From an uncultured Paludibacter sp. (GTDB lineage: Bacteria > Bacteroidota > Bacteroidia > Bacteroidales > Paludibacteraceae): 64,000 bases of DNA. The notes under the pieces were generated by a model. That model was given only the letters and a program-made list of their open reading frames with translations. It was not told where the DNA came from and searched no databases. The stretch's first letter is position 1; each line of letters starts with the position of its first letter. Both the position numbers and the translations under genes were made by a program. The stretch lies in NCBI GenBank assembly GCA_937927845.1, contig CALFXE010000127.1, forward strand, positions 1-64,000, written 5' to 3'. Shown here piece by piece: positions 25,020-34,507 of this stretch.

Positions 25020-27635
25020 ATGGAGTTGGCAAGTAAATATGATCCTGCTGATATTGAATCAAAATGGTATCAATACTGGTTAAATAATGATTTTTTCAAA
25101 TCTGTGCCTGATAATCGTGAACCCTATACTGTGGTTATCCCACCGCCTAATGTTACCGGTGTATTGCATATGGGGCATATGTTGAATAATACTATTCAGG
25201 ATGTGTTGGTCAGACGTGCACGTATGAAAGGTAAAAATGCCTGCTGGGTACCTGGAACCGACCATGCTTCTATTGCTACTGAGGCTAAAGTTGTAGCTAA
25301 ACTTGCTTCTGAGGGTATTAAGAAAACCGACTTGTCGCGTGAAGAGTTTTTAGAACATGCTTGGGACTGGACACACAAACACGGCGGGATTATTTTAGAG
25401 CAATTGAAAAAACTTGGTGCTTCTTGTGATTGGGATAGGACTGCTTTTACTATGGATGAACCTCGCTCTGAAAGTGTTATCAAAGTATTTATCGATCTGT
25501 ATGAAAAGGGCTTGATTTACAGAGGGGTGAGAATGGTTAACTGGGATCCTAAAGCGTTGACAGCATTATCTGATGAGGAGGTAATTCATAAGGAAGTAAA
25601 TGGTAAATTGTACTATTTACGCTATAAAATTGAAGGTGAAGATGGTTATGCTGTTGTGGCTACTACTCGTCCGGAAACTATTATGGGCGATACTGCTATG
25701 TGTATAAATCCTAATGACCCAAAAAATCAGCATTTACGAGGTAAAAAGGTGCTTGTTCCATTGATAAATCGACCGATACCGGTTATAGAAGATGATTATG
25801 TGGATGTAGAGTTTGGTACCGGTTGCCTGAAAGTTACTCCTGCTCATGATGTGAATGACTATGTTCTTGGTGAGAAATATAATCTTCCATCAATAGATAT
25901 ATTCAATGATAATGGTACGTTAAACGAGCATGGAGCTATGTATGCTGGCATGGATCGTTTCGATGTTCGTGTAAAAATCGAGAAAGATTTGGAAGAAGCC
26001 GGTTTGCTTGAAAAGATAGAACCTTACACTAATAAGGTTGGCTTTTCTGAACGAACTGATGTGGTTATAGAACCTAAATTATCGATGCAGTGGTTTTTGA
26101 AGATGGAACAATTATCTCAACCTGCATTGCAAGCAGTTTTAAATGATGATATAAAACTGTATCCTGCGAAATTTAAGAATACTTATCGTCATTGGATGGA
26201 AAATGTAAAGGACTGGTGTATCTCCCGTCAATTGTGGTGGGGACATAGAATTCCTGCATGGTTTCTTCCTCAGGGCGGCTTTGTAGTTGCTGCCACACGT
26301 AATGAAGCATTTGCAAAAGCTAAGCAAATGGTAAATTATACGATTTGCGCAGATGATTTACGTCAAGATGAAGATTGTTTGGATACTTGGTTTTCTTCAT
26401 GGCTGTGGCCTATTTCAGTTTTTGATGGAATTAATAAGCCGGATAATGAGGATATCAAATATTATTATCCTACTGATGATTTGGTAACTGCACCGGAAAT
26501 TTTATTTTTTTGGGTTGCTCGAATGATAATTGCAGGTTATGAGTACGAAGGTACTTTGCCATTTAAGAATGTTTATTTAACGGGTATTGTAAGAGATAAA
26601 TTAGGGCGTAAAATGTCGAAATCACTTGGTAATTCTCCCGACCCTCTTGATTTGATTGCACATTATGGTGCTGATGCAGTTCGACTTGGAATGTTATTTA
26701 CATCTCCTGCAGGGAATGATTTACCTTATGATGATTCTTTGTGTGAACAAGGTCGAAATTTTAACAATAAAATCTGGAATGCTTTCCGTTTGGTTAAAGG
26801 CTGGGAGGTAAAAGATGTTCCTCAGTCTGATGCTGCTGCCATAGCAATTAAATGGTTTGAGTCGCAGTTGTCAAAGACTTTAGCTGAAATTGATGATTTA
26901 TTTTCCAAATATCGTTTGTCTGAAGCTCTGATGGCTGTGTATAAACTGTTTTGGGATGAGTTTTCAGCATGGTATTTAGAAATGATTAAACCTGGTTTCC
27001 AGCAGCCGATTGATAAGAAAAGTTATGAAGCTACGTTAAACTTTTTCGATATCCTATTGAAAACTTTACATCCTTTTATGCCGTTTATTACTGAAGAATT
27101 GTGGCAGGCTTTAAAGGAAAGAAAGGATGGTGAAAGTATTATGGTAACAACTTTACCTGAATTGCAACCTTCTGATGATAATTTAGTTACTCTTTTTGAA
27201 AAGATAAAAGATGTTATTGCAGGTGTTCGTACCGTCAGAGTACAAAATAATATTCCTGTAAAAGAGAAGCTAAATCTGCAAATAATTGGAGAACATAATT
27301 CAATATTTGACTCTATCATTATGAAATTATGTAATCTTAATTCAATTGAGAATCATAATGAGAAGTCAATCGCTGCAAGTTCTTTTCTTGTAGGTACAAC
27401 AGAATATGCCGTACCTTTAGAGAATTACATCAATATTGAAGAAGAGATAAAGAAGATGGAGACAGAAATTGTATATCTTGAAGGTTTTATTGTTTCTGTT
27501 ATGAAAAAGCTTGGAAATGAGAAGTTTGTAGCAAATGCAAAACCTGAAATTGTCGAAAATGAACGAAAGAAACATGCAGATGCTGAAAGTAAAATTGTTT
27601 CATTGAAAGAAGCTATTGCAGGTCTTAGAAGGTGA
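25020..27635 (+). CDS. valS: Valyl-tRNA synthetase
   Basis: 871-aa class I synthetase that charges tRNA-Val. The HIGH region is PPNVTGVLHMGH (42-53), the KMSKS loop is KMSKS (531-535) followed by LGN, and the CP1 editing domain contains TTRPETIMGDTA and the TPAHDVNDY strand. The C-terminal coiled-coil arm with the usual tRNA-binding helices is present (IEEEIKKMETEIVYLEGF to the end). Length is normal. Confidence 0.97.
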   Translation: MELASKYDPADIESKWYQYWLNNDFFKSVPDNREPYTVVIPPPNVTGVLHMGHMLNNTIQDVLVRRARMKGKNACWVPGTDHASIATEAKVVAKLASEGIKKTDLSREEFLEHAWDWTHKHGGIILEQLKKLGASCDWDRTAFTMDEPRSESVIKVFIDLYEKGLIYRGVRMVNWDPKALTALSDEEVIHKEVNGKLYYLRYKIEGEDGYAVVATTRPETIMGDTAMCINPNDPKNQHLRGKKVLVPLINRPIPVIEDDYVDVEFGTGCLKVTPAHDVNDYVLGEKYNLPSIDIFNDNGTLNEHGAMYAGMDRFDVRVKIEKDLEEAGLLEKIEPYTNKVGFSERTDVVIEPKLSMQWFLKMEQLSQPALQAVLNDDIKLYPAKFKNTYRHWMENVKDWCISRQLWWGHRIPAWFLPQGGFVVAATRNEAFAKAKQMVNYTICADDLRQDEDCLDTWFSSWLWPISVFDGINKPDNEDIKYYYPTDDLVTAPEILFFWVARMIIAGYEYEGTLPFKNVYLTGIVRDKLGRKMSKSLGNSPDPLDLIAHYGADAVRLGMLFTSPAGNDLPYDDSLCEQGRNFNNKIWNAFRLVKGWEVKDVPQSDAAAIAIKWFESQLSKTLAEIDDLFSKYRLSEALMAVYKLFWDEFSAWYLEMIKPGFQQPIDKKSYEATLNFFDILLKTLHPFMPFITEELWQALKERKDGESIMVTTLPELQPSDDNLVTLFEKIKDVIAGVRTVRVQNNIPVKEKLNLQIIGEHNSIFDSIIMKLCNLNSIENHNEKSIAASSFLVGTTEYAVPLENYINIEEEIKKMETEIVYLEGFIVSVMKKLGNEKFVANAKPEIVENERKKHADAESKIVSLKEAIAGLRR

Positions 27636-27820
27636 TTGGTGATTGGTGATTGGTGATTAGTGATTGGTTAATAGTCAATAGTCAATAGTCAATAGTCAAT
27701 AGTCAATAGTTATAAACCATAGACCATAGACCATAGACCATAGACCATAGACTATAGACTATAGACCACATTAGCACATTAGCATATTAGCACATTCTCA
27801 CATTAACATATTAACACATT
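27630..27820 (+). repeat. Heptamer-based composite intergenic repeat (copy 2)
   Basis: Between valS and the next gene are successive runs of heptamers: TGATTGG (about four copies), AGTCAAT (about five), CCATAGA/CTATAGA (about seven), then CACATTAGCA/TATTAGCA units. The module order repeats the one at 1770-1897. No gene is present. Confidence 0.85.
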
Positions 27821-27828
27821 ATTAAAAA

Positions 27829-28623
27829 ATGATTATATACGAAGATATTTGTAAAAAAACATGTGATATAGCTAAACAAGCAGGGAGTTTTATAGCAGAA
27901 CAGCGGAAAAGTTTTGATCAGTCGCAGGTTGAGCATAAAGGTGTACATGATTTAGTAAGTTATGTTGACAAGGAGGCTGAAAGGCTTATAATAAGCAACT
28001 TACGTAATGTCTTGCCTGAAGCGGGATTTATTGCCGAAGAGGGTACAGGTAATGTTAAGGGTGAAAAATATAACTGGATTATTGATCCTCTTGATGGTAC
28101 GACAAACTTTATTCAAGGTATACCGACCTATGCTGTAAGTATTGCTTTAATGGAAGATGACACTCTGGTGGTCGGTGTTGTATATGAAATCGGTCAGAAT
28201 GAGTGTTTTTATGCTTGGAAAAATGGAGGTGCTTTTTTGAATGGGAATAGAATACATGTCTCTGACAAAAGCGACTTAAATTTGTCTTTATTGGCAACAG
28301 GTTTTCCATATAGGTTTTTCGACAGATTAGAATCTTATTTGGTATTTCTTAAATGGATATTACAAAATTCAAGAGGAGTTAGAAGGATTGGCTCTGCTGC
28401 TACTGATTTGGCTTATGTTGCGTGCGGACGTTTTGAAGCATTTTGGGAATATGGTTTAGGTACATGGGATGTTGCTGCCGGTGCTTTGCTGATTAAAGAA
28501 GCCGGAGGAGTTGTTACTGATTTTGAAGGTGGTGATAAGTTTATTACCGGTAAAGATATATTAGCATCAAATTCTTATTTGCATAATATTATTTTAGAAA
28601 AGATAAAGAAGTATATCAGTTAA
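27829..28623 (+). CDS. Inositol monophosphatase family protein
   Basis: 264-aa Mg2+-dependent phosphatase of the IMPase/SuhB/CysQ superfamily. Metal motifs are complete: EEGTG (Glu70/71), DPLDGTTNF (86-94) and WDVAAGALLIKEAGG near residue 212. Its likely substrate is inositol-1-phosphate or a related sugar phosphate or nucleotide; the sequence does not decide. It is 4 bases upstream of the MFS gene and likely co-transcribed. Confidence 0.92.
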   Translation: MIIYEDICKKTCDIAKQAGSFIAEQRKSFDQSQVEHKGVHDLVSYVDKEAERLIISNLRNVLPEAGFIAEEGTGNVKGEKYNWIIDPLDGTTNFIQGIPTYAVSIALMEDDTLVVGVVYEIGQNECFYAWKNGGAFLNGNRIHVSDKSDLNLSLLATGFPYRFFDRLESYLVFLKWILQNSRGVRRIGSAATDLAYVACGRFEAFWEYGLGTWDVAAGALLIKEAGGVVTDFEGGDKFITGKDILASNSYLHNIILEKIKKYIS

Positions 28624-28627
28624 AAAT

Positions 28628-29827
28628 ATGGATAAGTTATGGACGAGAAGTTTCTTGAGTGCTTGCTTGGGAAACTTTCTTCTTTTTTTCGCTTTCTATT
28701 TGTTGATACCGATTTTTCCTTTGTATCTTATAGATACTTTTAGTGCATCAAAGTCGTTGGTTGGATTGGTTTTGTCTGCTTATACTTTGGCAGCTTTACT
28801 GATAAGACCTGTTTCTGGATTTTTATTGGATTTATTTCCGCGTAAGCCCCAGTATATCATTGCTTTCTTGCTTTTTGTGCTTACTTTCATAGGCTATCCT
28901 GTTGTGGCAACTATCAACCTGTTTTTGCTGATTAGAATTATTCATGGTGCTTCCTTTGGTTTTGTAACTACTGCCGGTAATAGCTTGGTTGTGGATATAC
29001 TTCCTGCATCAAGAAGGGGAGAGGGGCTTGGCTTTTTTGGTGTAGCAAATAATCTGGCTATGGTTGTAGGTCCGATGACAAGTTTGCTATTGCATGAACA
29101 TGGAGTTAGTTATAACTTTATTTTCACACTTTCAATTATTTCCGGATTGGTGGGATTTATTTTTGCAATGGCTATCAGAGTTGATAAACCTTTTAAACCT
29201 TCAGTAAGAGAGGCTGTTAGCTTCGATCGTTTTTTCTTGTTCAAAGGTTTTAAAGCCGGCTTGACTTTGCTCTTAACCGGAATACCATATGGTATGTTTA
29301 TGACTTATCTTGCAATTTATGGTAAAGAATTAAACATAAATGTAGGTTTAGGATTATTTTTTACACTTTTAGCAGTTGGATTAATAACTTCACGTTTGTT
29401 TTCCGGAAAGATGGTTGATAGAGGTAAATTAACAAAAGCTATAGAATTAGGCTTGATTATCAGTATGATAGGCTTGTTTATGTTGGCATCATTAAATAGG
29501 ATTAATGGCTTTAATCATACTTTAGTTTATGTTTTGTTCTTTATCATTCCGGTGATTTTGGGATTAGGTTATGGCTTGACTTTCCCTGCTTATAATACTT
29601 TGTTTGTAAATCTTGCTCCTAATAACAGACGTGCAACTGCCAGCTCTACATTTATGACGAGCTGGGATTTGGGAGTAGGGATAGGATTAATACTCGGAGG
29701 AAATTTTGCAGATTCAACAGGAGGTCTACCTTTAGCCTTTTTAATTGGTGCGTTATTAATTCTATTGTCGTATGTGTATTTCGTAAAATCAGCAGGACCT
29801 CACTTCAATAAATACAAATTAAGATAA
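28628..29827 (+). CDS. Major facilitator superfamily transporter
   Basis: 399 aa with about 12 hydrophobic segments in two halves. The loop between helices 2 and 3 carries a degenerate motif A (GFLLDLFPRKP), and RRGEGLGFFGVANNLAMVVGP at helix 5 resembles the motif C region of drug-efflux antiporters. It probably exports a small molecule through the inner membrane, but the substrate is unknown. It follows the IMPase-like gene by 4 bases. Confidence 0.88.
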   Translation: MDKLWTRSFLSACLGNFLLFFAFYLLIPIFPLYLIDTFSASKSLVGLVLSAYTLAALLIRPVSGFLLDLFPRKPQYIIAFLLFVLTFIGYPVVATINLFLLIRIIHGASFGFVTTAGNSLVVDILPASRRGEGLGFFGVANNLAMVVGPMTSLLLHEHGVSYNFIFTLSIISGLVGFIFAMAIRVDKPFKPSVREAVSFDRFFLFKGFKAGLTLLLTGIPYGMFMTYLAIYGKELNINVGLGLFFTLLAVGLITSRLFSGKMVDRGKLTKAIELGLIISMIGLFMLASLNRINGFNHTLVYVLFFIIPVILGLGYGLTFPAYNTLFVNLAPNNRRATASSTFMTSWDLGVGIGLILGGNFADSTGGLPLAFLIGALLILLSYVYFVKSAGPHFNKYKLR

Positions 29828-29831
29828 ATTA

Positions 29832-30644
29832 TTATGGGATGATATCAGGATGAATATATGATATATTATTATTGTTATTATGTGTTCCCTCCTCTTTGTT
29901 GTTGTACGATTTAACAGCGTTAACAAATTCAGAAACTTTTGAAAAATCTTTTTCAAAGGTATTACCTATTACAACTATATCAGCTCCTGCATTATAAGCA
30001 TTAAGCATTTTTTCTACTGAATCAATGCCGCCTCCAACTATTAAAGGTGTAGATATTGAATTGTGAACCCTGAAAATAACATCTTTAGATACAGGTTGAA
30101 TAGCCCCACTTCCTGCTTCAAGATATGTTAAGTGCATTCCTAACAACTCACCGGCAATTGCAGTAGATTTTATAATCTCAATTTGGTCGGAAGGTATTGC
30201 ACGTGTGTTGCTTATATATTCCACTGAGCTTAATTTACCCCCTTCAATTAAAATATAACCGGTTGGTATTACTTCCACTTCTGATTGTTTGATAATATTT
30301 GCAGATTTAATATGCTGTCCAATCAAATAATCCGGATTTCTCCCTGATGTTAATGATAAAAATAATAGAGCATCAGCATTATCTGAAAACTGAGAAGCAT
30401 CTCCGGGAAATAGAACTACAGAAGAATCAACCTCTTCTTTTATTACTTCAATAATATTATTTATCGAATTTGAAATGTGGCTACCACCAATGAATATAAA
30501 ATCAGGTGGAGATATTTTCAGATATGCAACCATAGATGCAAGATGTCGACCGTTGCATTTTTCAGGATCAATCAATACGGCAAACATCTTTTTGCCTAAT
30601 TCACGATTGAGAAGAATCTTCCGATAAATGGTGTTTTGTTTCAT
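29832..30644 (-). CDS. Geranylgeranylglyceryl phosphate synthase family (PcrB-like)
   Basis: 270-aa TIM barrel. Diagnostic pieces are AVLIDPEK, IFIGGSH, TGYILIEGG, TYLEAGSGA, LIVGGGI and ADIVVIGNTF. Bacterial members couple a polyprenyl diphosphate to sn-glycerol-1-phosphate, making ether lipid precursors; Bacteroidota carry the group II type. The C-terminal tail is Asn/Glu-rich. It overlaps the phosphopantetheinyl transferase start by 4 bases, so it is last in the gldE-gldD-PPTase-pcrB-like operon. Confidence 0.88.
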   Translation of the reverse strand: MKQNTIYRKILLNRELGKKMFAVLIDPEKCNGRHLASMVAYLKISPPDFIFIGGSHISNSINNIIEVIKEEVDSSVVLFPGDASQFSDNADALLFLSLTSGRNPDYLIGQHIKSANIIKQSEVEVIPTGYILIEGGKLSSVEYISNTRAIPSDQIEIIKSTAIAGELLGMHLTYLEAGSGAIQPVSKDVIFRVHNSISTPLIVGGGIDSVEKMLNAYNAGADIVVIGNTFEKDFSKVSEFVNAVKSYNNKEEGTHNNNNNISYIHPDIIP

Positions 30645-31270
30645 AACTTAATTCTTTTGTCTACACATAATACTAAAGTGTAGATTTCATTTTGATAATA
30701 TCTTAATTTATATATTCTTGAACCTGATACATGTAAAACGTATAATGTACCTTTTTCGTTCACAGTAAACTGAAAAACTTCTAATTCAGCTGCAAAATCT
30801 CTGACTTTATTGCCAATTATTTTAAATAATGCTTCTTTTGCCGACCAAGCTATCTCAAGTTTATTGTTTTCTTTGCTAAATATGCTTTGTTCTCTTATGT
30901 TCAAAAAACGTTTAACTATATTTTTCACTCTATCAGTTCTAAGTTCTATGTCTATTCCAACCTGACATGAAGGATGTGTAATTACTGCAACATAATTTTT
31001 ACTGTGTGTGATGCTAATAAATGAAGATTTATCTTTTAAATACGGTTTATTGTCTTCATTATAAATCACATGCACTTCTTTTTCTACTGCTTTATTCAAT
31101 AAAATTCTTGCTGCCAAAAATTCTATTTTCCTTTTCTCAGTTTTTATTTTTGAATATTCTTCTTCGTATATTGCAATATTCTTAAGCTGACTTTTAAGCG
31201 ATCGAATATCTTCCTCTACACATCCAACCAACACTTTGGCTTCATTATATTGTATTTCTTCAATCTTCAT
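30641..31270 (-). CDS. 4'-phosphopantetheinyl transferase superfamily protein
   Basis: 209 aa, Sfp-like length. It transfers phosphopantetheine from CoA to a Ser of carrier proteins. Metal and catalytic residues are present: VGIDIEL (Asp107, Glu109) and WSAKEALFKIIG (Glu146, Lys145), and FISITHS fits the CoA-binding histidine. Its ATG overlaps the end of gldD by 4 bases. It could activate acyl carrier protein, since no acpS is seen in the window. Confidence 0.9.
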   Translation of the reverse strand: MKIEEIQYNEAKVLVGCVEEDIRSLKSQLKNIAIYEEEYSKIKTEKRKIEFLAARILLNKAVEKEVHVIYNEDNKPYLKDKSSFISITHSKNYVAVITHPSCQVGIDIELRTDRVKNIVKRFLNIREQSIFSKENNKLEIAWSAKEALFKIIGNKVRDFAAELEVFQFTVNEKGTLYVLHVSGSRIYKLRYYQNEIYTLVLCVDKRIKL

Positions 31271-31848
31271 TTCCAGCTAAATGTCTCCATTAATCTGACA
31301 ATATCCGTTTTGATATACTCAGCCATCGGAGCAATTGAATCTTTGTTAGGAACATGATTGAAATACACAGCTCCTCTAAAAAAATGCTCGATACTGTCTG
31401 TTAAAACAAACTGAGCTACTGATGCAACATTACCACGCAAATCGTAAAATATACCATATACATTGTTTTGCTGATTTACAAATGCCTTTTCAATTATGTC
31501 ATCGGCTTTCACAAGATGTTTATATACAGAACGATGAGCATCTTCTGAAAGTATGTATATGTCGTTGTCAACTGATTTATAACTACAATGAACCGTTGCA
31601 TTTAAGGTAGGATAATTAATATCTATCCAATATTTTTCTTTGCTATTGCTTTTAGTTGTAGTATATGCAATTGACGAAATTTCAAATGAATAAGGAAAAG
31701 TTGTATCAATTTTTTGATATTGATGTTCAGGCAAATCTACCCTGAAATAGCCATAAGGCTTTGGATAATAATTGTTTGCACACCCATATGAGATGAACAG
31801 CATAATTATCAGAAGACATAAATCAATATATATATTAAATATCTTCAT
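31267..31848 (-). CDS. gldD: Gliding motility lipoprotein GldD
   Basis: The ATG at 31848 gives ~193 aa with a lipoprotein signal (MKIFNIYIDLCLLIIMLFISYGC); a longer frame from 31947 would only add residues inside gldE. The mature start NYYPKPYGYFRVDLPEH is the GldD signature. GldD is needed for gliding/T9SS function in Flavobacterium and is widespread in T9SS-bearing Bacteroidota. The gene overlaps the 3' end of gldE by 14 bases, as expected for translational coupling. Confidence 0.9.
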   Translation of the reverse strand: MKIFNIYIDLCLLIIMLFISYGCANNYYPKPYGYFRVDLPEHQYQKIDTTFPYSFEISSIAYTTTKSNSKEKYWIDINYPTLNATVHCSYKSVDNDIYILSEDAHRSVYKHLVKADDIIEKAFVNQQNNVYGIFYDLRGNVASVAQFVLTDSIEHFFRGAVYFNHVPNKDSIAPMAEYIKTDIVRLMETFSWK

Positions 31849-33190
31849 CCTCTTTCGATTCCTTAATATGAAGTTTAACTTTTTTAATCCTCCTTTTGTC
31901 GACAGATAATATCTCGAAAACATATTTTTCAAAATCAATCTGTTCATTTATCTTCGGAATTTCTCCTTTAATCTCTAAAATTAAGCCTGCAAGTGTCTCA
32001 ACATCATCGGTATACTTTCTAAAATCATTTTCGCTTATTTCTTCAATTTTAAACACGTCGTTAAGAAGAATTTTTGCATCAAAAATAAATGTATGGTTGT
32101 CGATTTTTGAATACAAAGCCTCTTCATCATCATATTCGTCACTTATATCTCCAATTATTTCTTCTATAATATCTTCAAGCGTAATCAAACCGGAAGTACC
32201 GCCATACTCGTCGACCACTATCGCCAAATGAACCCTATTTTGCTGAAATTCACTTAATAAATCATCTACCATTTTTGTTTCAGGAACATAATAAGCCTGA
32301 CGGATAAGCGTTTGCCATCTGAAAGAATCGGGCTTGTCGAGATGTGGTAATAAATCTTTACTGTATAATATTCCTTTAATATTGTCATGTGTTCCTGAGA
32401 AAACAGGAATACGCGAATAGCCTGAGCTTACTATCTTATCTAAAAGTTTTTTATAAGTTGTTTTTATGTCAACATCTACAATATCGACCCTTGACGTCAT
32501 AATTTCAACAACTTGAATATTGCTAAACTTAATTATACCTTCGAGTATTTCAGTATCTTCATCATTACTTCCTGAAGTTAGTTCTAAAGCATGTGATAAT
32601 TCGTCAATCGATATATTTGATTTGTTATGCTTAGCTAAACGCCTGTTTATCACTGAGGTAGAATTTACTAACAAATAAATAAATGGTTTGAAAATACTTA
32701 ATAAGAAAAATAAGAGTGGTGTGGTGAATTTTGCTACTTTCTTACCATCTTGTGATGCAAATACTTTTGGCATGATTTCTCCAAAAAGTAATAGTAGAAA
32801 GGTAATTACAACAGTTTTAAAGATAAATCCAAGTATAGGAGCATCGTCAAAATTTAATATATTATTTGTTATAACCGTGAGTATAAGTATGATTGCTACA
32901 TTTACAAAGTTGTTTCCTATCAGGATTGCAGCAAGTAGTTTCTGTGGGTGTTTGAGTAATCTTAGAACATCCTTGTCGTGCTTTTTATCACTTTGTTCAA
33001 ATTCATCTAAAGTTTGTGGACTAAATGAAAAAAAAGCTACTTCTGATGCTGAAATTAAGCCGGAGATAGTTAATAACCCCACTGTAATCAATAATGAAAA
33101 AGCATCATTAAGTGAAAATGAGATGAATTTGATATTTAATAATGGGTTTAAAGTGATTAATAAAAAATCGACAAATAATATGTGGCTCAT
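31835..33190 (-). CDS. gldE: Gliding motility-associated protein GldE (CNNM/HlyC-CorC family)
   Basis: 451 aa: an N-terminal hydrophobic leader and DUF21/CNNM membrane domain (about 25-190, SASEVAFFS, GEIMPKVFA), a CBS pair (about 205-335, VEIMTSRVDIVDVD, VVDEYGGTSGLITLEDI) and a C-terminal CorC_HlyC domain. GldE partners GldD in gliding and T9SS function; the family is related to ion transport proteins. It is first of the gldE-gldD-PPTase-pcrB-like operon, with a -7 box 21 bases upstream. Confidence 0.92.
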   Translation of the reverse strand: MSHILFVDFLLITLNPLLNIKFISFSLNDAFSLLITVGLLTISGLISASEVAFFSFSPQTLDEFEQSDKKHDKDVLRLLKHPQKLLAAILIGNNFVNVAIILILTVITNNILNFDDAPILGFIFKTVVITFLLLLFGEIMPKVFASQDGKKVAKFTTPLLFFLLSIFKPFIYLLVNSTSVINRRLAKHNKSNISIDELSHALELTSGSNDEDTEILEGIIKFSNIQVVEIMTSRVDIVDVDIKTTYKKLLDKIVSSGYSRIPVFSGTHDNIKGILYSKDLLPHLDKPDSFRWQTLIRQAYYVPETKMVDDLLSEFQQNRVHLAIVVDEYGGTSGLITLEDIIEEIIGDISDEYDDEEALYSKIDNHTFIFDAKILLNDVFKIEEISENDFRKYTDDVETLAGLILEIKGEIPKINEQIDFEKYVFEILSVDKRRIKKVKLHIKESKEDEDI

Positions 33191-33210
33191 AAACGAAAAA
33201 AGTTATTGCA

Positions 33211-33218
33211 CAAAAATA
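33211..33218 (-). promoter_or_regulatory. -7 box for the gldE operon
   Basis: The minus strand reads TATTTTTG (TAnnTTTG), 21 bases before the gldE start. It is divergent to the next box at 33261. Confidence 0.5.
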
Positions 33219-33260
33219 GATATTTTTTGCGACTTTAAACTAATTTTCATTATTATATGT

Positions 33261-33268
33261 TATATTTG
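33261..33268 (+). promoter_or_regulatory. -7 box for the universal stress protein gene
   Basis: TATATTTG matches TAnnTTTG, 39 bases before the ATG at 33308. Confidence 0.55.
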
Positions 33269-33307
33269 TAGCGAAAACTGCTATTTACCTCTAAAAAAAT
33301 CAGCATC

Positions 33308-34405
33308 ATGGATGATAAATTAGTAACATTAGCCATTCGTACATATCACAGGGCACAAATGATAAAAACAGTACTTCAGGAAGAAGGAATTGAAACTGTA
33401 ATTCACAATTTGAATCTTGAAAATCCTGAAATGGCAGTTGGTGTGCGCGTAAGAATTAAAGAAAGCGATTTACCTCGTGCCTTAAAAATCGTTGAAGAAA
33501 TGGAAAGTGCGTGGGAGGAAGAAACTCCTGCAAAAGAATCTAAAACTGTTCTTATCCCTATAGATTTTGCAGATCAGGTTACGAAGACAATAGATTTTGG
33601 CTTTAAAATGGCTGAAAATATTTCTGCTGAAGTAGTCTTTTTATACGTGTATTTCAGTCCGGCTTTTACAATCTCAATGAATAATGATTTGAGCACCTAT
33701 AGTATCAGTGATAGCGAATTGCTTCGCAGAATCATAAGTTCGGCTAATGCTGATGTTGAAAATATGGGTAATCAAATTAAAAAGAGAATTAAATCCGGTG
33801 ATTTACCTAATATCAATTTTAAGTTTGAGTTAAAAGAAGGAGTGCCTGAAGATCAAATTCTTGACTACTGTAAAAAATATAAACCGGATTTGGTGGTTAT
33901 GGGTTCAAGAGGCAAAAAGATTTCTAACGAACTACTTGGAAGCGTTACTGCAGAAGTTATGGAATCATGCGCATCTCCTGTTTTTGCTGTACCAATCATG
34001 ACTAAGCAAGAAAGTTTCTCAGAGCTAAAAAAGATTGCATTTATTACAAATTTCGATCAAAAAGATTTGATTGCTGTCGACAAAGTAATATCTACTTTTA
34101 ACAACCCCGATATGGAGCTGTGCTTTATTCATGCTTCTGACTCAAAACAACCATGGGATGAGATTTTACTTTCAGGAATAAAGGTCTATTTTTCAAATCA
34201 TTATCCTAATTTAAAAACTAATTACGAATTAGTGGAATCAACTGAATCGCCGGAAAAGATAAATGAGTTTATCGAGAAAATGCAAATTGATGTATTAGCT
34301 TTCAATACACGTAGGAAAAAATTGTTTGCACGAATTTTCAATCCGGGATTAGCATATAAAATGATTTACAGTTCGAATATTCCTTTGTTTGTAACTCATG
34401 TGTAA
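33308..34405 (+). CDS. DUF2007 plus double universal stress protein domain
   Basis: 365 aa. Residues 1-70 (VTLAIRTYHRAQMIKTVLQEEGIETVIHN) form a DUF2007 putative signal-transducing module. Two UspA domains follow: one begins KTVLIPIDFADQ with the ATP-loop sequence VVMGSRGKKISNELLGSVTAEVM; the second half (KIAFITNFDQKDLIAV to the end) is degenerate and lacks a clear G-2x-G-9x-G loop. It is a cytosolic stress or nucleotide-sensing protein. It stands alone, divergent from gldE. Confidence 0.88.
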   Translation: MDDKLVTLAIRTYHRAQMIKTVLQEEGIETVIHNLNLENPEMAVGVRVRIKESDLPRALKIVEEMESAWEEETPAKESKTVLIPIDFADQVTKTIDFGFKMAENISAEVVFLYVYFSPAFTISMNNDLSTYSISDSELLRRIISSANADVENMGNQIKKRIKSGDLPNINFKFELKEGVPEDQILDYCKKYKPDLVVMGSRGKKISNELLGSVTAEVMESCASPVFAVPIMTKQESFSELKKIAFITNFDQKDLIAVDKVISTFNNPDMELCFIHASDSKQPWDEILLSGIKVYFSNHYPNLKTNYELVESTESPEKINEFIEKMQIDVLAFNTRRKKLFARIFNPGLAYKMIYSSNIPLFVTHV

Positions 34406-34441
34406 AGTGGATTTTCATAGTGAAGAAACCGGAAATTTCAT

Positions 34442-34449
34442 TACTTTTG
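34442..34449 (+). promoter_or_regulatory. -7 box for porT
   Basis: TACTTTTG matches TAnnTTTG, 58 bases before the porT ATG. Confidence 0.5.
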
Positions 34450-34507
34450 TAACCTTATAAATAATAATAAACTCTCTATCTCGTTTAAAGAGATATATTA
34501 TGTAAAT

